Positions 1-9,300 of a stretch of 34,146 nucleotides of DNA are shown here, piece after piece. The notes under the pieces are model-generated. The model made no database searches, was not told the origin of the DNA, and saw nothing but the letters and a program-made list of their open reading frames with translations. Source of the stretch: Prorocentrum cordatum (taxonomy: Eukaryota; Sar; Dinophyceae; Prorocentrales; Prorocentraceae); the NCBI GenBank assembly GCA_963575745.1, contig CAUYUJ010006347.1, forward strand, positions 434,465 to 468,610, read 5' to 3'. Every line of letters begins with the position of its first letter. Within the stretch, counting starts at the first letter, position 1. Position numbers and translations under genes: made by a program.

Positions 1-135
1 AAGGAGGAGGCGGAGGAGGAGGCAAAGGAGTGAGCGGAGGCAGGAGGCGGAGGCGGAGGAGATGAAGGAGAAGGAGGAGGAGGAGAGGGAGGAGGGGAAG
101 GAGGGAGATGGGGATGGGAAGGAGAGAGGAGGACT
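1..135 (+). repeat. GGA/GGAGG purine microsatellite
   Basis: Nearly uninterrupted purines on the plus strand, built from GGA and GGAGG units with occasional GC or T breaks. Reading frames here encode only Glu/Arg/Gly runs and are not credible genes. Confidence 0.9.
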
Positions 136-171
136 CATGCTCGTCCTGGTCCTCATGCTCATCCTCATCTT

Positions 172-640
172 TCCCCTCCTCTCCTCCTCCTCCTCCTTCC
201 TCCTCCGCCTCCTCTCCTCCTCCCTCCCTCCCTCCCTACTCCTCCGCCTCCTCCTACTCATCCTCCCCTCTCCTCCTCCTCCCCCTCACTCCGCTCCTAC
301 TCCTCCTCCTCCTCAGCCTCACCTCCTACCTCCTCATCCTTCTCCTCTCTCCTCTCCTAACCTCCTCCTCCTGCTCCTCCTCCTCCTCCTATTCACTTCC
401 TCATCTCTCCTCTCCTCCTCATCCTCCTTCTATCCTCCCCTCATCCTCCTCCTCCCCCCCCTCTTCCTCATACCTCCTCCTCCTCCCTCCTCTCCTCTCC
501 TCCTCCTCCCTACTCCTCATCATCATATCCCCTCATCATCCTCCTCCTCTCCTCCTTCTTCATCCTCCTCCTCCTCCCCTGCCCCTTCGCCTTCCCCTCC
601 CGCTCCTCCTCCTCCTGCTCCTCCTCTCCTTTTGTTTCTT
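172..640 (+). repeat. CCT/TCC pyrimidine microsatellite
   Basis: About 470 bp of irregular CCT, TCC and CTCAT units, almost pure pyrimidine on the plus strand. It follows a GGA tract of opposite strand bias, so purine/pyrimidine asymmetry switches strand within ~40 bp. The Ser/Pro/Leu reading frames across it are artefacts of the repeat. Confidence 0.9.
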
Positions 641-770
641 CCTCATCATAGTATTATCAGTATGTGTCGTCTTCTTCGTCGTCGTCGTATTATTATTAGT
701 AGTATTAGTATCATCATACCTATCGGTGTGATCTCGCACTGCTTTATTTCGACCGACCGTGTGCCCATAA
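641..770. other. short unique spacer
   Basis: About 130 bp of lower G+C sequence with GTCGTC and ATTATTAGT runs between two repeat arrays. No gene or regulatory site is recognised. Confidence 0.6.
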
Positions 771-1546
771 TGCGGTCGTGCTGGTGGTTGTGCTGGCGGC
801 CGTGCTGGTGGTCGTGGTTGGTGGACGTGCTGGTGGTCGTGCTGGTGGTCGTGCTGCTGGCCGTTCTGGTGGAGGTGCTGGCAGTCGTGCTGGTGGTCGT
901 GCTGGTACTTGTGCTGGTGGTCGTGCTGGGAAGTGCTGGTGGTCGAGCTTGTGGTCGTGCTGCTGGCTGGTCGTGCTGGTGGTCGTGCTGGTGGTCGTGC
1001 TGGGCTGGTGGTCGTGCAGGTGGTCGTGCTGGCGGTTGTGCTGGTGGTCGTGCTGGTGGCTGGTCGCGTTGGTGGTTGTGCTGGTGATCGTGCTGGCGGT
1101 CGTGTTGGTGGCCGTTATGGTGGAGGTGCTGGTGATCGTGCTGGTGGTCGTGCTGGTGGTCGTGCTGGTGGTTGTGCTGGTGGTCGTGCTGGTGGCTGGC
1201 CGTGCTGGAGGTGCTGGTGGTCGTGTTGGTGGTCGTGCTTGGTCGTGCTGGTGGCTGGCCGTGCTGGGGGTGCTGGTGGCTGGTCGTGCTGGTGGTCGTG
1301 CTGGTGGTCGTGCTGGTGGTCGTGCTGGTGCTTGTGCTGGTGGTCGTGCTGGCGGTCGTGTTGGTGGCCGTTCTGGTGGAGGTGCTGGTGGTCGTGCTGG
1401 TGATCGTGCTGGTGGTCGTGCTGGTGGTTGTGCTGGTGGTCGTGCTGGTGGCTGGGCGTGACGGTGCTTGTGCTGGTGGTCGTGCTGGCGGTCGTGTTGG
1501 TGGCCGTTCTGGTGGAGGTGCTGGTGGTCGTGCTGGTGGTCGTGCT
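771..1546 (+). repeat. 12-bp minisatellite, unit GTGCTGGTGGTC, with higher-order structure
   Basis: The array consists of GTGCTGGTGGTC and one- or two-base variants such as GTGCTGGCGGTC. A longer variant block containing CTGGCGGTCGTGTTGGTGG recurs at about 1093, 1349 and 1485, so there is a higher-order repeat on top of the 12-bp unit. Because 12 is a multiple of three, all frames are long and encode VLVV, AGR or CWWS repeats. I do not regard these as genes. The array runs into the assembly gap, so its true length is unknown. Confidence 0.92.
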
Positions 1547-1646
1547 NNNNNNNNNNNNNNNNNNNNNNNNNNNNNNNNNNNNNNNNNNNNNNNNNNNNNN
1601 NNNNNNNNNNNNNNNNNNNNNNNNNNNNNNNNNNNNNNNNNNNNNN
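1547..1646. other. assembly gap, exactly 100 N
   Basis: One hundred unknown bases separate the 12-bp minisatellite from an AGGAGGG tract. The round number suggests a scaffolding placeholder rather than a measured length. Confidence 0.99.
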
Positions 1647-1694
1647 AGGAGGGAGGAGGGAGGAGGGAGGAGGGAGGAGGGGGAGGGGGAGGGG
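1647..1694 (+). repeat. AGGAGGG microsatellite
   Basis: Tandem GGAGGGA units followed by GGGGGA units. On the minus strand this is a CCT-rich tract lying 3' of element A. Confidence 0.85.
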
Positions 1695-2550
1695 CTTTTT
1701 GACTGTACTTAGCTCGTTGCAAGTAGCTTGAGCGCAGCGGCCAACAGGACTGGCACAGGCTGCACACGAGAAGCCCGAGAGCATGGACGCTGAGCTGCTT
1801 CCGCTCTCGTCCCGAAAACTGTCGGGAGAGAGGTATTGGCGCTGCGGGAGGGGAAGAGAGGAATCATATAAGAGAGAGGAGGAGTTTGCAGCGCCGTGCG
1901 AAGAGAGACATCAGCGGGGCCCTGCTTCTTTGCCCATAGCAGGGCAGCCCTCGAGGCAGAGAGCAGTGCAAGGCTGGAAAAGGAGAGACCTGCCTAGGTG
2001 TGCCGTCCAAGTTTCGGTCAGCTGAAGGAGAGGGAAGAGCTGGAAGGAGGGCCAAATTGGCCAGGCCGCCGTGCGGCTGTCCAAACCTCCAGGGGAGGAG
2101 AGCTGGACTGGAGGAAGGGGGCGGGGGGAGGAAGGAGGGCCAGAGGTATTGCCGTGCTGCAGGGCGGCCGCTGCAGCTGAAAGGCCTGTGCGGGCCGTCC
2201 GCGACGGGGAGGTGGGTGTGCCTGGGCGCTAGCCGAGACCAGACAACGGAGACCCACCTCCGTGTGGCCCCTCACAGGCACACAGGGACCAAGGGGACCC
2301 TGCTACACCTGGACGAGGGCCAAAGAGACAAGCCGAGGCACAGTGCCGCGGTCCTCCCACGAGGCACATATGCTTGCCGCGGCCTTGACTCAGCCGCACA
2401 GCCAAGACGCACTAGGGCATGGTGCCTGTCTGCATATATGGCACCTTCGCTGGCCGCCTTAGCCGAGAGTTACTCGGCGGGGATGTGCTGTAGCATCGTC
2501 CTTGCTTGCCACAGCTTAGGTTTGGCCGTGGCAGTCTGGCTAGGACTGTC
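1695..2550. other. unique G+C-rich stretch, no gene supported
   Basis: Non-repetitive sequence downstream (in minus-strand sense) of the hairpin repeats. The open frames, including one of 185 codons at 2000-2557, begin at non-ATG codons and show no recognisable motif. The stretch may be the distal 3' UTR of element A or flanking DNA. No boundary is visible. Confidence 0.4.
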
Positions 2551-3370
2551 TAGGTAGTGAGCTGCCAAGGTGAACCAAGAGTATTAGGCCAGCTCACCAC
2601 CTAGGAGACTCAGCCGTGGCGAGTCTGCGAATTGCTGTGTGAGCTTAAGCCGATCGCTGTTTAGCGAGGCTGCTAAAAAGTGCCGCGTTGGCCGCACTCG
2701 TGCGGCAAAGTGAAAAGTCGCGCCCATGACTGGCAACTGCTCTTGCACAGGCCCTCCAAGGGGGGGCCGGTAGAAAAAAGAGTGACTAGGTGGGCTGCCG
2801 AGGTATGTATTAGGCTGGCCCCGCCCCTGTGTGGCGCATTGACGGTTGCACCATGGGCGCCCATCCCATGTTGACCTGAGATGGTGCCGACTGGCGCCGA
2901 AAGAGTTGCAGTGAGGTGTACCTGAAGGACCCACTGCGGCGGACTGCATGTCGGCTCGGCCGACCTTAAATTGGAGACGCGGCGTCTCCTTTGTTAGAGT
3001 TTGGCTCATGTGGTGGCCTGGGCTGCATAGGTGGTGGGCTGCCGATAAACCAGGATCCGAGAAGTGTGCTAGCCCACCACCTATGCGTGAAGACTCAGCC
3101 GTGGCGAGTCTGCGAATTGAGATATGTGAGCGGCGTTTAGCCGCCTCACTGTTAGCGGGGCTGCTCAAAGATGCTGAGACGCACTATGTCGGGATAGGCT
3201 GGATGCTGCTAGCCTTGCGTGGCCTACTACTCAGCTATGCAGGACGGCTCGACCGACCTTGAATTGGAGCGGCATGGCTCCAGCTGTTTAGGTGGTGGGC
3301 TGCCGAGGTAAAGAGAAACCAGAATAGGGTAGATGGACAGAAGGAGAGTATTAGGCGAGCCCGCCACCTA
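2551..3370 (-). repeat. four tandem ~240-260 bp units rich in hairpins (likely 3' UTR of element A)
   Basis: A landmark TAGGTGGTGGGCTGCCGA (with variants) starts at 2551, 2787, 3028 and 3289, giving spacings of 236, 241 and 261 bp. In three copies it is followed by its own complement (2591-2603, 3071-3086, 3358-3370); the 2787 copy is eroded. A 29-bp segment starting AGACTCAGCCGTGGCGAGTC is identical at 2606-2634 and 3091-3119 and is itself a hairpin (AGACTC/GAGTCT). Another shared segment, with CGGCTCG...GACCTT and then a GGAG...CTCC hairpin, occurs near 2951 and 3245. The array lies ~80 bp past the stop codon of A8 in element sense, which suggests a structured 3' UTR. Confidence 0.8.
3025..3086. 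other. perfect 16-bp stem-loop in repeat copy 3
   Basis: GCATAGGTGGTGGGCT at 3025-3040 is exactly complementary to 3071-3086, with a 30-nt loop. In copy 1 the equivalent stem has A:T where this one has G:C (taggtaGTGAgct against agcTCAc...), a change on both arms that keeps pairing. Copy 3289/3370 has one T/G apposition. Confidence 0.85.
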
Positions 3371-3453
3371 TGAGGGCGCGCTGCTAGTTGCGCCGAGGTC
3401 GCCTAGGACGACCTATCAGGGCGCTGACTGATGCAGCACTCTCTGTGGCTCGC

Positions 3454-4026
3454 TCAGGCACCGAAGGGCGACGGGTTGAGCGTCGGATGCGCCGGGGCCC
3501 TTTCGGATGCCGCGCGGGCGGCAGCCGAGAGCGCCGAGAGACCTGCCGCTGTCGCCGCCGCTCGCGCCTGGGCCTCTTGCGCGGCAGCCTGCTGCTGGTT
3601 GTAGTGGTCCCGCAGCATGGCCTCCACCTCAGAGATGGTCGCCAGGCCTGGGGTCTCGATCCACTCCCAGTCCCAGGTTTCGACGACCTGGCCGTCGATG
3701 ACGTCCAGCGACTTGAGCTTCCACACGAACGGGTAGAGCATGCCGTTGGGCATCTTCCACTCGCCAGGGTATGTGGAAGGCCACCACTTTTTGAACTCCC
3801 GTGTGGCGGCCGTGTATTGGGAGCCCTGCCATGCCGAACCAGCATACGTGTCTCCTGAGAGGCCGAAGAGCTCCCGCGTGTTGGGCGACGCCCTGCTGGC
3901 CTCGGCCGCGCCCGCATCCGACGCAGCCGCTGCGGAACCGCCCGCAGGAGGCATGGGCACCATGGCGGCGTGGGGCGCGCTGAGAAAAGGGGGGGAGTGC
4001 CGAGGGAACAAAAAGAAGTAGCCCAT
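3454..4026 (-). CDS. A8: unrecognised 190-aa protein, Trp-rich core with C-terminal helix
   Basis: I do not recognise this gene. The ATG at 4026 gives 190 aa, but the ATG at 3963 (residue 22) sits in a much better context (GCCGCCATGG) and may be the real start. After a Pro/Ala-rich N-terminus come residues 50-125, which are rich in aromatic residues (FKKWWPS, ETWDWEWIETPG) and look globular. Residues ~130-175 form an Ala/Gln-rich helix (HYNQQQAAAQEAQ) likely to be a coiled coil. It is the last gene of the element A array and starts 27 nt after A7 stops. A7 and A8 are in the same frame, separated by one TAG. The hairpin repeats follow directly. No enzymatic motif is seen. Confidence 0.6.
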   Translation of the reverse strand: MGYFFLFPRHSPPFLSAPHAAMVPMPPAGGSAAAASDAGAAEASRASPNTRELFGLSGDTYAGSAWQGSQYTAATREFKKWWPSTYPGEWKMPNGMLYPFVWKLKSLDVIDGQVVETWDWEWIETPGLATISEVEAMLRDHYNQQQAAAQEAQARAAATAAGLSALSAAARAASERAPAHPTLNPSPFGA

Positions 4027-4053
4027 AAGCCAACGGCCAAATATGAGTGAAAC

Positions 4054-4485
4054 CTAGCTGGCTGATGCTTGCATCTGTGTGAGGAGGACCCTCCTGACGG
4101 GCCGACTGATGCATGCTTGGCCTGGTGCGGAGTCTATAGGGATGAGGATGTGACCGCTACGCATGTTGACCCGCAGCGAAAGGCCGGTGCGGTAGGGTAT
4201 GCCCGTGCCAAATAGGATGGGCCGTGCATCAATCTCCTGTAGAATAGGCAGGTGAAAAAAGCGCGGCCTTTCCGCAGAGGATGGCAGCCTGGTCTCCTGC
4301 CCGTGGAATTGCTCCATTAGGAGCCCTACATTGATGGGCAATGGGGACCAGAGCGAAATGTGGCCTGTCGTTATCACTACCAGCCACTGCACGACTGTAG
4401 GCGGTGGTGGCACTGCCTCAGTGGGGGCGCAGCGGAAGTCGCCGTGCTCGAACTGCGGCAGGAGCTGCGCATCTGGGGTCGGCAT
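4054..4485 (-). CDS. A7: unrecognised 143-aa protein
   Basis: Not recognised. It begins at an ATG 11 nt after the A6 stop, a spacing suggestive of coupled translation or of a compact polycistronic message. The sequence is mixed hydrophobic/polar and looks like a folded beta-rich protein (VVQWLVVITTG, GHILIPID) without a signal peptide or an obvious transmembrane helix. A segment with LPILQEIDARPIL near residues 76-91 resembles HRLLQDAAAGSPIL in A6, hinting that A6 and A7 may be diverged duplicates. The single TAG at 4054-4056 is followed in frame by A8, so readthrough would fuse the two. Confidence 0.6.
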   Translation of the reverse strand: MPTPDAQLLPQFEHGDFRCAPTEAVPPPPTVVQWLVVITTGHISLWSPLPINVGLLMEQFHGQETRLPSSAERPRFFHLPILQEIDARPILFGTGIPYRTGLSLRVNMRSGHILIPIDSAPGQACISRPVRRVLLTQMQASAS

Positions 4486-4496
4486 GGCCTGAGGGA

Positions 4497-5189
4497 TTAG
4501 GGTTCGGGGAGACGGAGGATTCGAGAGAGGTAGGACAACGGGAGGCAGAATGGCCGAACCAGGATCATGGCCTGGAAGTCTATTAGGATGGGGCTGCCAG
4601 CCGCTGCATCCTGCAAAAGACGATGAGGGATGAGGGAGGACTGCTCCCAGGCCCCCGATTGGAGTAGGTCCAGAAAAAGCTGATCAGGCACGTAAACAGT
4701 AACTAGCCCTATGGTGGGTGAGAAACGGGCATCATAGGGGCCGTCCCCCGCTGCACATTGAGGGTAAATGTGGAGTAGGTTAGGGGAGTTGGCCTCGCGC
4801 CAGCGCCCATGCCAGCGCTCGAGTCTGCGATTAACGGCCGTGGGTAAATCTAGGTGAAGCACAGGGCCTACGTAAGCGCGCGCGTGTGGCCATGCGGGCG
4901 GCCCGCTCTCGAGCTGCCATGTGGCTTGCCACTGGGGTACCGCAGTATGCTGGTACACCGTGGTGGGAGACAGAATGAGTGCGTGGCGCCTCGCGCCGCC
5001 GCTGAGAAAGCGGTAGACTTGCTGGTGAGCCAAAAGAAGCCGCTCAGCCAAATGCTTCCATAAGGAAGCCAGACGAGAGGCTGGTGGCGAGATGCTGCGC
5101 AGATCTAAGTGTCGTCCCGGGTACGCCTCAGCAGCGGGCATGTCCTCGTCTGCGTCGGCGTTGCCCAGGATACTGGGCTCGCTCCTCAT
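4497..5189 (-). CDS. A6: unrecognised 230-aa protein
   Basis: Not recognised. The ATG at 5189 lies 91 nt after the end of A5, the widest gap in the array. The first ~25 residues are acidic (NADADEDMPAAE). The rest looks like a compact globular domain with several Trp/Leu-rich helices (LASLWKHLAERLLLAHQQVYRFL) and strands (TIGLVTVYVPDQLFLDLL). No catalytic motif, zinc site or membrane segment is evident. It ends 11 nt before A7 starts. Its place between the enzyme-coding genes and the structured 3' region suggests an accessory or structural role, which is inference only. Confidence 0.6.
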   Translation of the reverse strand: MRSEPSILGNADADEDMPAAEAYPGRHLDLRSISPPASRLASLWKHLAERLLLAHQQVYRFLSGGARRHALILSPTTVYQHTAVPQWQATWQLESGPPAWPHARAYVGPVLHLDLPTAVNRRLERWHGRWREANSPNLLHIYPQCAAGDGPYDARFSPTIGLVTVYVPDQLFLDLLQSGAWEQSSLIPHRLLQDAAAGSPILIDFQAMILVRPFCLPLSYLSRILRLPEP

Positions 5190-5280
5190 GGCCTGATGGG
5201 GATGAGGCAGTAAAGGGAGCTGATAAGAGGAAAGAGGGAGAGGTTAGGCTTAGGCTGAGGGCTAGCTGCCTGGCAAAGGT

Positions 5281-6378
5281 CTAGCGCCTGGCAGCATCAC
5301 CTCCTTCATGAGGTTTACGCGGCCTCCTGGGCGAAAGACGCTGACCGCAATGCGAAAGGCTTTCGCCTTCTCGCAACTGAAGCTTGAGGCGCTCCCTGTG
5401 TATCCTGTCGATACGGAGCTGGTCCTGCCTATGCTCCTCTTTGAGCTGGGCAATTCTATTCTCGTGCGCCTTGAGAACTGTACTGCGCTGCTCGTCCGAG
5501 GCTGCATCAGACGCTTTGGCAGGCGAGTGTGAGCGCTGAGCTGCATGGGCCGCGCGGTGAGCCTTGGCCTTGCGAGCCCTATGGTGCCTAGGGGGAGGAG
5601 AGGCTGGAGGTGATGGCGGGCCGAGGGACTCCTGCGGGCTGCTTTGTGCCTCCGCAGGTTCTCTGCGTTGCGGCGCCGGCTGCTTGAGCGCGCTTTTGCG
5701 CGGCTCGGTGCGTAAGCGCGAATTATAGGCCACCCTAGGGGCTTTGGCCGTGAACTCGTCCGCAAATGAGACCTGCTTGCGCTTGCGAGTTGCAGAGGCG
5801 CGGGGCGCAGCGGACTGTTCCGCCGGCTCTGGAGAGTCATGCGGAGGAAATGGTGAGGAGGCAGAGGAATATGAGGCGTCGTCCACCTGATCCAGCCTTC
5901 TAGGCGATGCTGGGGGACTAGAAGCCCTGCTCGGCTGGCGCCTGTGTGGCGCAGCTTTACGAGACTGTTTGCGAGGCTCGCGCGGGGGTGGAGGCGAGGT
6001 ACACGCTGAAAGGGGTGGAGAAAAAGGAGAAGCAGCCTGGCCTATCCAGCCTTCCGGAATGGCTGCTTTGGCAGGCACCCTGGGATGGTCTGGGGGCGGC
6101 AATGGAGGCAAGGCGGGCGGAGGTGGCGGAGGATGAAAAGTGGCCCCGTAGATGTGCCTGCCTCGACCCATGGGGGGGCCGCTGAAATCGCCAGGCGGCC
6201 GCGGGGGATCTGAGGCTGATGGAGTGCTGGACAGAGAGCGCTGCACCGCTTTGGCTACCTGGGCGAATTGGGCAGGCGAAAGTAGGGGTGGAGGAGCTGA
6301 GGCGGACCGAAATTGGCCCGGTGGAGGATGCTTTGGCCTGGCTTCACGCGGCACCAGCACCCATGGCCGTCTAGACAT
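5281..6378 (-). CDS. A5: basic, proline-rich protein with C-terminal charged helix
   Basis: Function unknown. The ATG at 6378 is chosen because it lies 11 nt after the A4 stop; the same frame is open upstream to 6447, inside A4. Residues ~1-250 are low-complexity and rich in Pro, Ser, Ala and Arg (runs such as HPPPPPPALPPLPPP) and are probably disordered. A short KRKQVSFAD segment fits the general K-x-V-x-F pattern of protein phosphatase 1 docking sites, but such matches occur by chance. The last ~80 residues form a highly charged helix (ENRIAQLKEEHRQDQLRIDR), a likely coiled coil. The basic charge would suit binding of nucleic acid. A6 follows after 91 nt. Confidence 0.6.
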   Translation of the reverse strand: MSRRPWVLVPREARPKHPPPGQFRSASAPPPLLSPAQFAQVAKAVQRSLSSTPSASDPPRPPGDFSGPPMGRGRHIYGATFHPPPPPPALPPLPPPDHPRVPAKAAIPEGWIGQAASPFSPPLSACTSPPPPREPRKQSRKAAPHRRQPSRASSPPASPRRLDQVDDASYSSASSPFPPHDSPEPAEQSAAPRASATRKRKQVSFADEFTAKAPRVAYNSRLRTEPRKSALKQPAPQRREPAEAQSSPQESLGPPSPPASPPPRHHRARKAKAHRAAHAAQRSHSPAKASDAASDEQRSTVLKAHENRIAQLKEEHRQDQLRIDRIHRERLKLQLREGESLSHCGQRLSPRRPRKPHEGGDAARR

Positions 6379-6389
6379 GAGACGCCTAG

Positions 6390-9300
6390 CTAAGCGTCGA
6401 AGATGTCGGCGTTGAAGTCCTGCGGGGCGGGCGAAGCAGGGCGCCACATGTGAGAGAGGGAAATGCCCGTGAGCGGGACGGGGCGTGCCGCTTGGCGGGA
6501 ACGCTCGGCCCTGATTTGTCTGGCCCGTTCCCTATTGCACTGGATGCGCCTTTTCTGATCCAGAGTTAGGGAGGGCGAGGGTGGCGGCGGAGGGAGGGTG
6601 GAGGGAAAAATGGGGGCTGTGCCCAAAAAGTGCATGGCCTCTTGTTCCGCTTCCGAGTCCTGATCGGCGGGATCACGCTGCTCGTGAGCCTCCGAGGGGA
6701 GGTCGCTATGGCGCCGCGGCTCGCGGGGCCTGGTGAGAGCCAAAAGTCTGCGGAAGCGGTCCAGCCCCCCATCCACTTCAGCACGGGTGCGAGGGGCGGA
6801 GGAATCAACGAAGTCGGGGCCTAGCCAAAAGTCGCTGGTCATGGATGCGGAGAAGCGGAGAAGGGGAGCCAGAACCGAGGGGTCCGTCTGGGGAGGAGGA
6901 TCCTGTGGGTCGTCAACAAATGGTAAAATGACGTCCTGGTATATAGCCTGGGCGAGACATTCGCAGAGGGCAGAAGGATAGGTCTTTTTGTCTGCAGTGA
7001 AAAAGCGGCCATTCTCGTCCTTACCTAGAAGTGTACGATGTGACCCCCGTGGGTGCGTGCACTTGGCCCCTTGGGGACGGTTAGTTAGGAGCGCTGGGAG
7101 CGAGGGAAGGCGGAGCGATAGCAAGCGCGTGGGGGCCTTGCCGAATTCGTTAGGAGGGCGGCAAGACGGCTGAAACATGCACTGGTCAATGTCCGCGGTG
7201 CGGACCGCCGGTGCAGCAGCCAGGGCCATTAAAGGCCTCCATATCCAGCTAGGCTGCGCCCTGGGTTCCCAGTGCGCAGGGCATGGATGTTCCATCCATG
7301 CCGAGGTACCCATTTCCAAATGAGCGGCAAAGAGGAGGACCAATGAAGCGAGTAGCAAGTTGGCTATCTGCAATTGGCGGGACTGCTTGGGCGTAGCGTT
7401 GGGGATGCCCCAGTAGTGCTCGGTAGTGCGCAGCGGCGGTGGTCCGTTGGGCTTCCAGCGGGCCGCGCAAAAGGTTTCGCAAGGTGGGCCCCCACCTGAA
7501 ACAACCACTCTACCGGCATAAATATGTTGTTGCCAGAGCTTGATGGTCTCCGACTTGGTGAGATCGCCTGTGTCGGGATCGATAGCAATATCGACCGACA
7601 GTATATGTACCTCTATCGAGGGGTCAGGCGTGAATGATTCCAGGTGATGCTGGATATCCCCTTCGCGCCTGCGGCCAGAAAAAAGATTGAGAATGAATAT
7701 TTCCTTGCGCCTGATACGGGCTGGAATTTCGCTGGTCGCTAGACCAGAATAATCCTTCGGTTGAAATGGCCATTCAGGCAGCGCAGGAAGAGGAGGAGGT
7801 TGTGGCGGAGGCACATCGGCGGGAAAAAGTAAAGAGACGGCTGCAGAGTCCAGCGCGTAGTCGGTAACCGCCATTATGGCGCGAGCGTCCGCTTGCGACA
7901 GGTGTTTGGCAAAGTCACGAAAGTGCTGGGTGGTAGCACGCTTGGCACGATGTGCCGGTAATGCAACACGCCAGCGACCTACGCCTGATTTCACTTGAAG
8001 TTTGGCATTTTCGCAGCGTTGCATAGCAAGCGCGGCGATTTGCTCCTGGGGAAGGCGTTGGGAATGGCAGAGGAGGTAGAGAGCACATATGAAAGAGTCG
8101 AAACAAAGGTGCTGCATGAGACTGGCGCGTGAGCCAAAGGGGAGACTGCAGGCCGGGCGCACCTGGGTGTCCGGTACTAGGCCTTTGACCCTGTGGGACA
8201 AGGTCCAGCGCACCTGGGCAACGCGTTGTTTTAGCCCACGAAATTTTAAAAATGTGCGCGGGCACCATGGGCAGGTGAGCACCGCTGGGTAGTGCGCTGC
8301 CAGGCGCTGCTGCTCGATCGGGTGCTGTACATGGTCCGTCGGCAGGGGGATCCCACATGGGACGGTAATGGCAAAAAAGTGCTTGGCAGCTGCCTCGGCG
8401 AGTGCTGCGCGAGCGAAATGCTGTGCTCCCGCTGTAAGGGCATTGCGAATTCGACGCTTCCATCCTGTGTGGGATTGGAGGGCGAGGGCCTCCCACTGGT
8501 CCAGGTGCGTCATTGGCGAGGGCATTTGAGCTAGATTGGCAGAAAATTCGCCCAGCCACTGTAAGTCCTTCTGCACCAGGGCAAGCCATGAGTCTGGGAC
8601 GTCTGCGGCTAACTTGGCCAGCAGGGAGGTGAGGTGCGGCGGTCCCGTGCGGAGGAGCCTGCCAAAGAGGCGCAGACGCATTGCACTAAAGATATGCGGT
8701 AGAGGGGGTCTGCAGACCTTGGCCAGGACAAATGAGTCCCGCTCTGCCGTGCTGTCGCACCTTGGGAGGTGGAGCAAGCGCCTGTACATTCTCATGAACT
8801 CTCCTTGTAAGGAGACTATTTGCGGTCCAGTGAGCAATGGCCAAACAGCGGCATTGAAAAGGCGGGAGGAGAGGATGAGGGAGTCCAGTAAATGCAGGTG
8901 CTCATGAAGCCACGTACTAGACGAGTGGCGCAAGAATTGACGGGCAAGATTGCGCCAACTGGGGGCCGCCTCCGATCGCCTGTGGGCGAGCTCGGGGCCT
9001 ATACTGCCCTTTTCGTCCAGGTGCGTACCCAGATATGTGTATATTCTGGCGAAGTGGAGGGAAAAAGGCGAATGCCCGAGAGTAGGTGAGACTAACATGT
9101 GGCCATTGAGCCCTTGGGGGCCCCAGAGCTTGCGACGAAGGGATATGGAGGCTTCCCCTCTAAACTGAAAAAGGCACATGGTTTTGTTGACTTGAAAATT
9201 TAGCTTGATACCTGAGAGTGCGTAGGCTTCGACTATGATGGCCATTAGCACGGGCATGGCGTCAAAGAGCTCCTTAGTGGAACCAAGGAAGGCATAGGCA

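Noticed and set aside
771-1546. CRISPR-like array
   Set aside because: Units are contiguous 12-bp repeats without unique spacers, in an evidently eukaryotic context.
62-1784. Several ORFs of 160-373 codons across 1-1784 on both strands
   Set aside because: They are created by trinucleotide and 12-bp repeats lacking stops, and some run through the N gap.
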